Source of the DNA: SZAS-103 sp043747745
GTDB taxonomy: Bacteria; Pseudomonadota; Gammaproteobacteria; Xanthomonadales; Xanthomonadaceae
Reading direction: 5' to 3'
Length of the DNA: 64,000 bases
Assembly (NCBI GenBank): GCA_043747745.1
Contig: JAYTOP010000011.1
Location: 42,362-106,361, forward strand
Program-made: the position numbers and the translations under genes
Shown here: positions 42,094 through 50,346 of the stretch, in pieces
Layout: each line of letters starts with the position of its first letter
How positions within the stretch are numbered: the first letter of the stretch is position 1
Notes under the pieces: model-generated
Database searches by the model: none
What the model saw: only the letters and a program-made list of their open reading frames with translations
Told to the model about the DNA's origin: nothing

Positions 42094-42165
42094 GGGCGCC
42101 CGATCAAGGCCAACAGCAACGCTAGCACGCCGCGTCGCAACTACGACAGGTCCATCGTTGATCGA

Positions 42166-42534
42166 TCAGCGCGCAAGCTGGTTCAGCTGCGCTTGACACA
42201 GCAGGCGTGCACGCGCTTGCCGACGCTTGCTTGCTGCATTGCCATCGCCGTGCGCGCGTCGTGCCTGCGCTCGCTGCATGCGACGCGGCGTGGCACGATC
42301 GCGATGCACGCGTCGATGCAGCAGCAACAGGTTCAACAACGTTTGCCGGAAGTGCACGGCCAATGCGCTCAACGGCATCAAGACGCACCACAACGCGAGC
42401 GAATCCGAATCCGGCGCGATCCTGGCGAGCGTCGCCGCGGTCGCGATGCCGATGATCGCGAGTTGCCACAGCGTGCGCCGCAACGCGAGCAGGGCCGGGA
42501 TTTCGGTTGCAGCGATCGGAACGAGGCGAGGCAT
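42166..42534 (-). CDS. Small membrane protein with basic tail
   Basis: The protein has 122 residues. Two hydrophobic segments (about 22-40 and 47-65) are followed by a strongly basic C-terminal half (HRRVHRDRATPRRMQRAQARR). GGGAG seven bases before the ATG at 42534 supports translation. No family is recognised. It lies 72 bases upstream of the S9 peptidase gene on the same strand. Confidence 0.55.
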   Translation of the reverse strand: MPRLVPIAATEIPALLALRRTLWQLAIIGIATAATLARIAPDSDSLALWCVLMPLSALAVHFRQTLLNLLLLHRRVHRDRATPRRMQRAQARRAHGDGNAASKRRQARARLLCQAQLNQLAR

Positions 42535-42665
42535 GACGGACTCCCTTTGGTGGCGGTGGAATCCAGCCTGCGACTGCACCGTCTCAGCAGCAGAGACGAT
42601 CATCTTGACGCGATCTTCAACAGCAGGCGGCCATGCTTCGTACCACGACCTCAATGGAACACGCC

Positions 42666-43235
42666 ATGCGCCTGCGTAAAGCCGTCTTTCCCGCATTGCT
42701 GGCGATCATCGTATGCGCCCTGTCGGCGTGCGCGAGCGATCCCGATACCCACAAACCAACACTGCACAGCAGCGCGAAGGTCGACCTGCAACGCTACAAG
42801 GGGCGCTGGTACATCATTGCGAACATTCCGTACTTCGCCGAGAACGGCAAGGTCATGACGCGCGACCAATACGCGCTGCGCGCGGATGGGAAGATCGATA
42901 ACGACTACGTGTTCCGCCGCGGTTTTGATGAAGCCGATAACAGCTGGCACGGCGTCGCGACCGTGGTGCCGGGTACCGACAACGCGCAATGGACGGTCAA
43001 GTTCTGGGGCGTGTTGAATGCCGACTACCTCGTGCTCGAAGTCGCGCCGGATTATTCGTGGGCGCTGGTCGGACATCCGCAGCGCAAGTACGGCTATGTG
43101 TTCTCGCGCCAGCCGCGCATGGACGATGCGTTGTACCAGCAGCTGCTCGGCAAGCTCGGCGGTTACGGCTACACGACGTCGCGTTTGCAGAAGGTGCCGC
43201 AGATGCCCGGCGACCCGGCGCAGATCACGCGCTGA
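42666..43235 (+). CDS. Lipocalin family lipoprotein (Blc-like)
   Basis: The protein has 189 residues. A lipobox (LSAC) follows the signal sequence. The first lipocalin motif is LQRYKGRWYIIANIPYF; later parts (VKFWGVLNADYLVLEVAPDYSWALVGHP) match the bacterial Blc type. Such proteins bind fatty acids or lysophospholipids at the outer membrane. ATGs at 42633 and 42654 are possible, but the start at 42666 places the basic MRLRKA end before the hydrophobic core. Confidence 0.9.
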   Translation: MRLRKAVFPALLAIIVCALSACASDPDTHKPTLHSSAKVDLQRYKGRWYIIANIPYFAENGKVMTRDQYALRADGKIDNDYVFRRGFDEADNSWHGVATVVPGTDNAQWTVKFWGVLNADYLVLEVAPDYSWALVGHPQRKYGYVFSRQPRMDDALYQQLLGKLGGYGYTTSRLQKVPQMPGDPAQITR

Positions 43236-43267
43236 GTCTTGCAGGGCTGCGCGCGCCCAGCACACCA

Positions 43268-44236
43268 TCACTTTTCGTATGCGGACAACGCAAGCTGCAG
43301 AATCGTACGCGCTTGCTGGCGCAGGCTGACCGGCTCGGTGATTTCAGCGTCGGCACCGTAACGCAGCACGTCCATCAGCAGTTCCTTGCCATTGCTGTAG
43401 GGCAATCGCAACTGGTAACGGCCGTCGGGCAGGAAATGCCCTTCCTGCTTGGAGTGCCAGTGTGCGTCGGCGACCCAGCGCGCGGCCTTGGCCGAGAACA
43501 CGATCGTCGCCCAGGCTTTCGGCGAGCCGGAAAAAATTCCGTAGCCAGATGCGAGGTGTTCGTCGAGCACGCTGTCCGGCACGTCCTGCGCGACCGCATC
43601 CAGCACATGAGCCGCGCTGATCCGATCGACCGCGAAGCTGCGCAGCGAATCGCGCTCATGGTCCCACGCGTCGAGATACCAGTTGTCGCGGTAGTGCGTG
43701 AGCCGCTGCGGCGAGACCTTGCGGTGGCTGCGCTCGTCCGTCGAGCGCGCGCGATAGTCGAACGCGAGTTGTTTGCGCTCGAGCACTGCGCCGGCAGCGA
43801 TCCGAAAGCCGAGCTGGTCCATGTTGCGCTGCCCCGATGCGATCACCCGCACGCGTTCGACCGGCCAGCGCTTGCCGCCTGCCTGCTGCGCGAGCAGCGC
43901 GTCGATGCGCGACTTCAGCGGCGCGAGCGCGCCGGACAATACGCCGCCGCCGGTACGTTCGAGCAGTTGATGCGTCGCCAGCAGCGCATGCAACTCGTCC
44001 GAACTCAGCCACAGACCCGGCAATTCGAAGCGCCCGCCTTCGGTCTCATCGTAGCGGTAAGCGCCCTCGCCGGTGTTGTCGAGCGGCGCGCCAAGCGCGT
44101 CGCGCAGAAAGGCCAGATCGCGGTACAAGGTCGCGCGCGAACAGCCCAGCTCTTCCATCATCCGTTTCGTCGACACCGGATAGCGGGACGATTTGAGCAG
44201 CCGATGCAGCGCCAGCGCGCGTTCGTAGCGTTCCAT
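43268..44236 (-). CDS. WYL-domain (YafY-type) transcriptional regulator
   Basis: The protein has 322 residues. An N-terminal helix-turn-helix (YPVSTKRMMEELGCSRATLYRDLAFLRDALG) is followed by the WYL domain (RLTHYRDNWYLDAWDHERDSLRSFAVDRI) and a WCX-like end. WYL proteins often sense nucleic acid or small ligands and act as repressors. The start at 44236 matches the usual family start; upstream in-frame codons exist at 44266 and 44299. It is divergent from the SoeABC-like operon with only 83 bases between, so it is the obvious candidate regulator. Confidence 0.87.
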   Translation of the reverse strand: MERYERALALHRLLKSSRYPVSTKRMMEELGCSRATLYRDLAFLRDALGAPLDNTGEGAYRYDETEGGRFELPGLWLSSDELHALLATHQLLERTGGGVLSGALAPLKSRIDALLAQQAGGKRWPVERVRVIASGQRNMDQLGFRIAAGAVLERKQLAFDYRARSTDERSHRKVSPQRLTHYRDNWYLDAWDHERDSLRSFAVDRISAAHVLDAVAQDVPDSVLDEHLASGYGIFSGSPKAWATIVFSAKAARWVADAHWHSKQEGHFLPDGRYQLRLPYSNGKELLMDVLRYGADAEITEPVSLRQQARTILQLALSAYEK

Positions 44237-44319
44237 GGTGCGGTCCACGTGGATGAGTCCGGCCATAGTATCGGCCAAGCAGCGGTCAGCGGTTCGCATT
44301 CGCGGGCGCAGGCGTCACA

Positions 44320-47300
44320 ATGGGCGGCATGCGTGAACCAAAGCTCAACTTGTCACCTTCGCCCGGCGACGAAGTCAAAACCACGACTTGCTACATGTGC
44401 GCGTGCCGCTGTGGCATCAAAGTCTGGCTTAAGGACGGCAAGATCCGCTACATCCAGGGCAACCCCGCGCATCCGGTGAACCAGGGCGTGCTGTGCGCGA
44501 AGGGTTCGGCCGGGATCATGCAGCACTACTCTCCGGCGCGGCTCAACAAGCCGCTGCTGCGCGTCGGACAGCGCGGCAGCGGCGAGTTCCGCGAGATCGA
44601 ATGGGACGAAGCGCTGCAAATCGCGACCGGCTGGCTTGCGCCGATCCGCGAGCGCAATCCCGACGAACTCGCGTTTTTCACCGGCCGCGACCAGTCGCAG
44701 GCGCTGACCGGGTGGTGGGCGCAGCAATTCGGTACGATCAACTACGCCGCGCACGGCGGTTTCTGTTCGGTGAACATGGCCGCAGGCGGGCTGTATTCCG
44801 TCGGCGGCAGCTTCTGGGAATTCGGCGAACCGGACTGGGAACATACGCAGTATCTGATGATGTGGGGCGTGGCCGAAGACCACGATTCCAATCCGATCAA
44901 GCTCGGTTTGGGGAAGCTCAAAGCGCGCGGCGCGAAGATCGTCGCGGTCAATCCGGTGCGCAGCGGTTACGGCGCGATCGCCGACGAATGGATCGGCATC
45001 AGGCCCGGTACGGACGGATTGTTCGCGTTCGCGCTGATCCATGAATTGCTGAAGGCCGATCGCATCGACCTCGACTATCTGGTGCGCTACACGAATGCGC
45101 ACTGGCTGGTGGTGCGCAATCCTGGCGCGGGGGACGATGGTCTGTTCGCGCGAGATGCGGATGGCAAGGCGCTGTGCTGGGATCGAAGTGCTGCTTCGAC
45201 TCCTCCCCTTGCGAAGGCAGGGGGTGAGGAACCACGCCTACGAACTGCCAGTGGCAGTTCGTGCGGTGAAGAACGCCCGGCAGGGCCGGGAGGCTGGGAG
45301 GGGGTTGCTTCCGAAGACCTCACTTCCGCAATGGCGGAAACCCCTCCCCAACCCTCCCCTTCGCTGCGCGAAAGGGAGGGAGTTGCGGCTCGTGCCGATG
45401 CAATCGACATCTCACCCGCCGTCGTCGGCGAATACACACTGCCGGACGGTCGAAAAGCAACGCCGGTTTTTCACCTCCTCGCCGAGCGCTATCTCGATCC
45501 GCAGTATTCGCCCGATGCGGTCAGCGAGCGCTGCGGCATCCCCGCCGACACGATCCGACGCGTCGCGCGCGAACTCGCGGCGGCGGCGTTCGACAGCGGC
45601 CTGAAGCTGCCGATCGCCTGGACCGACACGCACGGTCGTCGTCACGAGGAAATGATCGGCCGCCCGGTCGCGATGCACGCGATGCGCGGCATCAGCGCGC
45701 ATTCCAACGGCTTCCATACCTGCCGCGCGCTGCACGTACTGCAGCTGCTGCTCGGCGCGGTGGATGCGCCGGGATCGTTCCGTTACCAGCCGCCGTTCCC
45801 GAAGCCCATCCCGCCCGCGAACCGACCCGGCAAGGCGCGTCGCGAGAACGGCACGCTCGACGCTGCGCCGCTCGGCTTCGTGCATGGCCCCGACGATTTG
45901 CTCGTCGATGCGGACGGCGCACCGCGACGCATCGACCACGCGTATTCGTGGGCGTACCCGCTGGCCGCGCACGGCATGATGCACACGGTGATCCGCAACG
46001 CGTGGGCCGGCGATCCGTACAGAATCGATACGCTGCTGATGTTCATGGCGAACATGAGCTGGAATTCGTCGATGAACACCGGCGAGACGATGCGCATGCT
46101 CACCGACAAGGATGCGAGCGGCGCGTACAAGATCCCGCACATCATCTACGCAGACGCCTACGCGAGCGAGATGGTCGCGTACGCCGACCTCGTGCTGCCG
46201 GACACGACCTATCTCGAACGCCACGACTGCATTTCGCTGCTCGACCGCCCGATCTCCGATGCGGACGGCGCGGCCGATGCGATTCGGCATCCGATATTTG
46301 ATCCGAACACGCAAGACAAGCAGAGGGACGTGCGCGGCTTCCAGTCGGTGCTGCTCGAACTCGGCGCGCGATTGAAGCTACCGGGTATGGTCGACGAGGT
46401 CGGCGTGCCGGTCTATCGCGACTATGCCGACTACATCGTCAATCACCAGCGCGCGCCCGGCGTCGGCCTGCTCGCGGGATGGCGCGGCGCGGACGGCTCG
46501 CAGGAAGGCAAAGGTCCGCCGAACCCGGAACAGCTCGACGCCTACATCGCGAACGGCGGTTTCTGGCGCACCGAGATTCCCGAGTCCGCGCGTTACTACA
46601 AGATGGCCAATCGCGACTATCTCGACTGGTCCGCGCGCATGGGTTTCATCGCAAAGGCCGAACCGGTCGTGCTGCAACTGTATTCGGAGACGATCCAGAG
46701 TTTCCGTCTCGCCGCACAGGGTTTCGGCGCCGTGCAGCCGCCCGCACAACATCGCGAACGTGTCGTGCGCTACTTCGATCCGCTGCCGATCTGGTACGAG
46801 CCGTTTGAAGGCGCCGAAGTGGAAGCGTCGAATGCCGATGAGCAATCGAGAATATCGTCGGCTGGCAACGCGCGGGGCGAGCGAGCAGCGGAGCGTACAA
46901 ACGGGTACATGAGCAGCGCAGCGAGTCCCGCAACGCCGCCAGACGGCGATAGGCGAAGATTCCCTTTGAGCGCGGTCACCCAGCGCCCGATGTTCATGTA
47001 CCACGCTTGGGGTTCGCAGAACGCGTGGCTGCGGCAGATCGCGACGCGCAACTGGATGTACCTGCATCCCGACACCGCCGCGAAATACGGCATCGCCGAC
47101 GGCGACTGGATCCACGTCGATTCGCACAACGGCCGCATCACCGTGCAGGCGAAGTGCGTGTCGAACATGCAGCCCGACACGGTGTGGACCTGGAACGCGA
47201 TCGGCAAACGCCGCGGTGCGTGGAAGCTCGCGAAGGACGCGCCGGAAGGCAAACAGGGGTTCCTGCTCAACCACCTGATCTCCGATCGCACGCCGAAAGG

Positions 47301-47508
47301 CGACTACGCGAACGCCGATCCCGTGACCGGGCAGGCCGCATGGTTCGACCTGCGCGTTCGCATCTGCAAGGCCGACGCTGACATGACAGCAGGTGAGATT
47401 GCGAGTGCACCGCAATTCGCGCCGCTGCCAATGGGCACGGCCGACAACCAACCGCTGCGCTACGGCTCCGCGATGCGCGCAGACGATGCAAAGGAGCGTG
47501 CACGATGA
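44320..47508 (+). CDS. soeA: SoeA-like molybdopterin oxidoreductase catalytic subunit, with two in-frame insertions
   Basis: The protein has 1062 residues, of the DMSO reductase superfamily. The N-terminal 4Fe-4S site is C-x2-C-x3-C (CYMCACRC) plus the later cysteine in GVLCAKG. The molybdenum domains follow, and the C-terminal domain includes RPMFMYHAWGSQNAWLRQI. The best match I recognise is the cytoplasmic sulfite dehydrogenase SoeA, which oxidises sulfite to sulfate with electrons going to quinone; related sulfur or polysulfide enzymes cannot be ruled out. Two stretches are foreign: about residues 289-355 and 844-881, both encoded by palindromic repeats. Without them the protein would be near 960 residues. 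There is no Tat signal, consistent with a cytoplasmic enzyme. It overlaps soeB by four bases. Confidence 0.85.
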   Translation: MGGMREPKLNLSPSPGDEVKTTTCYMCACRCGIKVWLKDGKIRYIQGNPAHPVNQGVLCAKGSAGIMQHYSPARLNKPLLRVGQRGSGEFREIEWDEALQIATGWLAPIRERNPDELAFFTGRDQSQALTGWWAQQFGTINYAAHGGFCSVNMAAGGLYSVGGSFWEFGEPDWEHTQYLMMWGVAEDHDSNPIKLGLGKLKARGAKIVAVNPVRSGYGAIADEWIGIRPGTDGLFAFALIHELLKADRIDLDYLVRYTNAHWLVVRNPGAGDDGLFARDADGKALCWDRSAASTPPLAKAGGEEPRLRTASGSSCGEERPAGPGGWEGVASEDLTSAMAETPPQPSPSLREREGVAARADAIDISPAVVGEYTLPDGRKATPVFHLLAERYLDPQYSPDAVSERCGIPADTIRRVARELAAAAFDSGLKLPIAWTDTHGRRHEEMIGRPVAMHAMRGISAHSNGFHTCRALHVLQLLLGAVDAPGSFRYQPPFPKPIPPANRPGKARRENGTLDAAPLGFVHGPDDLLVDADGAPRRIDHAYSWAYPLAAHGMMHTVIRNAWAGDPYRIDTLLMFMANMSWNSSMNTGETMRMLTDKDASGAYKIPHIIYADAYASEMVAYADLVLPDTTYLERHDCISLLDRPISDADGAADAIRHPIFDPNTQDKQRDVRGFQSVLLELGARLKLPGMVDEVGVPVYRDYADYIVNHQRAPGVGLLAGWRGADGSQEGKGPPNPEQLDAYIANGGFWRTEIPESARYYKMANRDYLDWSARMGFIAKAEPVVLQLYSETIQSFRLAAQGFGAVQPPAQHRERVVRYFDPLPIWYEPFEGAEVEASNADEQSRISSAGNARGERAAERTNGYMSSAASPATPPDGDRRRFPLSAVTQRPMFMYHAWGSQNAWLRQIATRNWMYLHPDTAAKYGIADGDWIHVDSHNGRITVQAKCVSNMQPDTVWTWNAIGKRRGAWKLAKDAPEGKQGFLLNHLISDRTPKGDYANADPVTGQAAWFDLRVRICKADADMTAGEIASAPQFAPLPMGTADNQPLRYGSAMRADDAKERAR
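45184..45384 (+). repeat. In-frame palindromic insertion 1 in soeA
   Basis: About 200 bases made of hairpins: CGAAG-tgctg-CTTCG, the near-perfect CGAACTGCCA-g-TGGCAGTTCG at 45241-45261, CCCGGCAGGGCCGGG, TTCCGC-aatg-GCGGAA, and a C-rich end (AACCCCTCCCCAACCCTCCC then GCGAAAGGGAGGGAG). This is the vocabulary of intergenic elements, yet it is in frame and encodes low-complexity residues (SSCGEERPAGPGGWEGVAS). It sits between the conserved GKALCWD and the SPAVVGEYTLPDGR segments. Confidence 0.8.
46849..46962 (+). repeat. In-frame palindromic insertion 2 in soeA
   Basis: About 114 bases forming an imperfect long palindrome: GAATATCGTCGGCTGGC at the left pairs with GCCAGACGGC and GAAGATTC at the right. 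The core GCAGCGGAGCGTACAAACG (46885-46903) then GGTACATGAGCA matches the core of the element at 50216-50340 almost exactly. It adds about 38 residues (SAGNARGERAAERTNG and onward) just before the conserved RRFPLSAVTQRPM. Confidence 0.82.
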
Positions 47509-48278
47509 CGATGCTGCCGCCGCCATCGACGAAGAAACTCGGCCTGGTCATCGACCTCGACACCTGCGTGGGTTGCCACGCCTGCGCAGTGGCATGCAAG
47601 GAATGGAACGCGGGCGGAATCGCCGGGCCACTGACGGACGAGAACCCCTACGGCAAGGAACCGTTCGGCGTGTGGTTCAACCGGGTTCACAGCTACGAGG
47701 TTGAGCCGCTTGCGAAGGTCTCGCAGACAGCCTCAAACGTTGCCATGACCGTCCACTTCCCGCGTTCTTGCCTGCATTGCGAGACGCCGGCCTGCGTGAC
47801 CGTGTGCCCCACCGGCGCGAGCTACAAGCGCGCCGAGGACGGGATCGTGCTCGTCGACGAGGACAAGTGCATCGGCTGCAAGTTGTGTTCGTGGGCGTGC
47901 CCGTACGGTGCGCGTGAGTATTCCGCGGTCGAGGGCGTGATGAAGAAATGTACGCTGTGCGTCGACCGCATCTACAACGAACACCTCGACGAGATCGAAC
48001 GCCAGCCGGCCTGCGTGCAGGCCTGCCCGACCCGCGCGCGGCACTTCGGCGACCTCGGCGATCCGGAATCGAAGGTCTCGAAGCTCGTCGCCGAACGCGG
48101 CGGCCGCGACCTGCTGCCCGAACTCGGCTACAAGCCCACGAACAAATACCTGCCGCCGCGGCCGCGGCGCGGCGCGGAACAATCCGCCGCCGGTGCTGCA
48201 ACCCGCGCCGACGAGAAAATCGACCCCGCTGCGTTGCCGCCCGTGCTGCGCTGGCTCGACCGGATCCTGTCGCGATGA
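47505..48278 (+). CDS. soeB: SoeB-like 4Fe-4S ferredoxin subunit
   Basis: The protein has 257 residues and four cysteine groups for [4Fe-4S] clusters: CVGCHACAVACK, CLHCETPACVTVCP, CIGCKLCSWACPYG, and CTLC with CVQACPT. It matches DmsB/PhsB/SoeB electron-transfer subunits, which pass electrons between the molybdenum subunit and the membrane anchor. It overlaps soeA and soeC by four bases each, so the three subunits are translated together. The last 40 residues are Ala/Pro-rich and not conserved. Confidence 0.92.
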   Translation: MTMLPPPSTKKLGLVIDLDTCVGCHACAVACKEWNAGGIAGPLTDENPYGKEPFGVWFNRVHSYEVEPLAKVSQTASNVAMTVHFPRSCLHCETPACVTVCPTGASYKRAEDGIVLVDEDKCIGCKLCSWACPYGAREYSAVEGVMKKCTLCVDRIYNEHLDEIERQPACVQACPTRARHFGDLGDPESKVSKLVAERGGRDLLPELGYKPTNKYLPPRPRRGAEQSAAGAATRADEKIDPAALPPVLRWLDRILSR

Positions 48279-49231
48279 ATCCTTCGTTCTCGGTGATCCT
48301 GTTTACGACGTTGTCCGGCGCGGGTTATGGACTGCTCGCGTGGCTCGGCATCCACTTTGCGTGGCGATCGCTGCCTCTCCATCGGGAGGCCGCGATGATT
48401 CCGCTCGTCGTCGGACTCGTACTCGTGACGATCGGATTGTCGAGTTCGGTCTTCCATCTCGGCAAGCCGTTGCGCGCGTGGCGGGCGTTCTCGCAGTGGC
48501 GCACGGCGTGGTTGTCGCGCGAAGGCGTGCTCGCACTGATCGCGTACGTGCCTGCGCTGTTGCTTGCATGGCTGGTCTGGTGCAACGAGTACGGCTTGTC
48601 AATGCGGTTCGTCGGAATCGCATTGACACTGTCGAGCCTCGCGACTGTCGCCTGCACCGCGATGATCTACGCTTCGCTCAAGCCAATTCCGGGGTGGCGG
48701 CATCCACTTGTGGTGCCGGTCTATCTGGTCTTCGCGTTGTCGACCGGCTTGACGCTGCTCGCAGCACTGATGGCATTGGACTGGAGCGACGTGCCCGACG
48801 AATATGGACACTACATCGTGGTGAACTTCCCCACGGCGTTCGTCATTGGAGTGTCGGCGTTGGTATTGGCCGGGATGAAACTGGTCTACTGGCGCGGGAT
48901 CGACCGCATCGTACTCCCGTCGCGCGAAGCCGCAACCGCGCTCGAAGGCATGGGCAAGGTCACCGTCTTCGAGCGCCCGCACACCGAGGCGAACTACCTC
49001 ACCCGCGAGATGGGCTTCGTGCTCGCGCGCAAGCACTCGCACAAGTTGCGCATCATCGCGCTGCTGCTGTTCGCGGTGGTGCCACTGATAGCGTTGCTGG
49101 TGGCGGCGCTGTTGCCATCGCTCACCGTCACGGCCTTGTGGATCGCCGCACTCGCCGCGCTCGCGGGAGCATTCGTCGAGCGCTGGCTGTTCTTCGCCGA
49201 AGCGAAACACATGGTGATGCTGTACTACTGA
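48275..49231 (+). CDS. soeC: SoeC-like / DmsC-type membrane anchor subunit
   Basis: The protein has 318 residues and about eight membrane helices, with the DmsC family start SVILFTTLSGAGYGLLAWLGI and SSSVFHLGKPLRAWRAFSQWRTAWLSRE. It anchors the complex and exchanges electrons with the quinone pool. A short GACCGCC-gtgc-GGTGGTC hairpin at 49230-49247 overlaps the stop codon, where it meets the convergent hemC gene. Confidence 0.9.
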   Translation: MNPSFSVILFTTLSGAGYGLLAWLGIHFAWRSLPLHREAAMIPLVVGLVLVTIGLSSSVFHLGKPLRAWRAFSQWRTAWLSREGVLALIAYVPALLLAWLVWCNEYGLSMRFVGIALTLSSLATVACTAMIYASLKPIPGWRHPLVVPVYLVFALSTGLTLLAALMALDWSDVPDEYGHYIVVNFPTAFVIGVSALVLAGMKLVYWRGIDRIVLPSREAATALEGMGKVTVFERPHTEANYLTREMGFVLARKHSHKLRIIALLLFAVVPLIALLVAALLPSLTVTALWIAALAALAGAFVERWLFFAEAKHMVMLYY

Positions 49232-49247
49232 CCGCCGTGCGGTGGTC
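49230..49247. terminator. Short hairpin between convergent soeC and hemC
   Basis: A seven-pair stem (GACCGCC with GGTGGTC, one G-U pair) and a four-base loop start inside the soeC stop codon, 25 bases past the hemC stop. There is no U-tract, so it is only a possible shared terminator. Confidence 0.35.
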
Positions 49248-49272
49248 GCTCAGCAAGCATGCACTGCGCGCG

Positions 49273-50205
49273 CTACCGGTGCGACGGCAACAGCGCGAGC
49301 AGTGCGTCCGCGCCAGCGGCGAGCAGACGTTCGGCGAGGCGCAAACCCAGTTCTTGCGGATCGTCGGCCGGGCCGGTGGCTTCGTTGCGAACGAGCTTTC
49401 CACTGGCGGCATCGCCGACCAGTCCCTGCAGATGCAATGTGCGGCCATCGAGCGTTGCATACGCCGCGATCGGCACTTGGCAACTGCCGTGCAATCGGCG
49501 ATTCATCGCTCGCTCGGCCTCGACGCGGGTGCGCGTCGGCGGATGTTCGAGCGCGACGAGCAGCGCCTGCGTCGGGGCATCATCATCGCGGCATTCGATC
49601 GCGATCGCGCCCTGCGCAACCGCCGGCACCCAATTCGGTGCGACTAGGCGTTGCCGGATGCGTTCGCCGAGCCCGAGCCGCTGCAGTCCCGCGCAGGCGA
49701 GCAGGATCGCGTCGTAGTCTCCGGCGTCGAGCTTCCTCAAACGCGTGCCGACATTACCGCGCAGGTCCTCAATCAACAGATCCGGACGTCGCGCCCGCAA
49801 TTGCGCCTGCCGCCGCAATGACGACGAGCCCACGCGCGCGCCCTGCGGCAACGCATCCAGGCTGTTCCAGTTGTTGCTGACGAACGCGTCGAACGGATCG
49901 GCACGTTCCAGCACCGCCGCGATCGCGAACGGTCCGTCGAGTTCCATCGGCACGTCCTTCAACGAATGCACGGCCGCATCGGCGCGGCCTTCCTGCATCG
50001 CGACTTCGAGGTCCTTCAGGAACAGGCCCTTGCCGCCGATGTCGGACAGCGGGCGGTCGAGGATGCGGTCGCCGCGCGTGGTCATCGGCACGAGTTCGAC
50101 GCGCAAGCCCGGATGCGCAGCGCGCAGCAACGCGGCGACGTGTTCGCTCTGCCAGAGCGCGAGCGGGCTCTCGCGCGTGGCGAGGCGCAACAAGGATTGC
50201 GTCAT
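49273..50205 (-). CDS. hemC: Porphobilinogen deaminase (hydroxymethylbilane synthase)
   Basis: The protein has 310 residues. LRLATRESPLALWQ lies at the start, and SLKDVP, GSSSLRRQAQL and EDLRGNVGTRLRKL follow. The cofactor-binding cysteine is C242 in HGSCQVP, the same number as in E. coli. It joins four porphobilinogens into hydroxymethylbilane for heme. An ATG at 50214 three codons upstream is an alternative start. The usual partner hemD is not beside it; the next gene is the convergent soeC. Confidence 0.96.
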   Translation of the reverse strand: MTQSLLRLATRESPLALWQSEHVAALLRAAHPGLRVELVPMTTRGDRILDRPLSDIGGKGLFLKDLEVAMQEGRADAAVHSLKDVPMELDGPFAIAAVLERADPFDAFVSNNWNSLDALPQGARVGSSSLRRQAQLRARRPDLLIEDLRGNVGTRLRKLDAGDYDAILLACAGLQRLGLGERIRQRLVAPNWVPAVAQGAIAIECRDDDAPTQALLVALEHPPTRTRVEAERAMNRRLHGSCQVPIAAYATLDGRTLHLQGLVGDAASGKLVRNEATGPADDPQELGLRLAERLLAAGADALLALLPSHR

Positions 50206-50215
50206 CTGAAACATT

Positions 50216-50340
50216 CTCGAAACGTGGCGAGCGAAGGTGACTTGCACGCCGCCGGAGCGCAGGCAGCGGAGTGTACACGCCAGTACATGAGCATGCCGAG
50301 CACCGCCGACGTGCAAGTCACCGAGCGCAGTAGTTTCGAG
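50216..50340. repeat. 125-base imperfect palindrome between lytR/algR and hemC
   Basis: Outer arms CTCGAAAC (50216-50223) and GTTTCGAG (50333-50340), and inner arms GGTGACTTGCACG (50236-50248) and CGTGCAAGTCACC (50310-50322), flank a core GCAGCGGAGTGTACACGCCA then GTACATGAGCA. The core is shared with the insertion inside soeA (46849-46962). The element fills the whole gap between the response regulator and hemC, so the mRNA of both would carry a large stem. Confidence 0.88.
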
Positions 50341-50346
50341 GCAACA

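Noticed and set aside
45184..45384. Possibility that the first soeA insertion is a frameshifted or intron-like region
   Set aside because: The frame is open throughout and continues into conserved sequence without any change of frame; no group I/II intron or intein features are seen.
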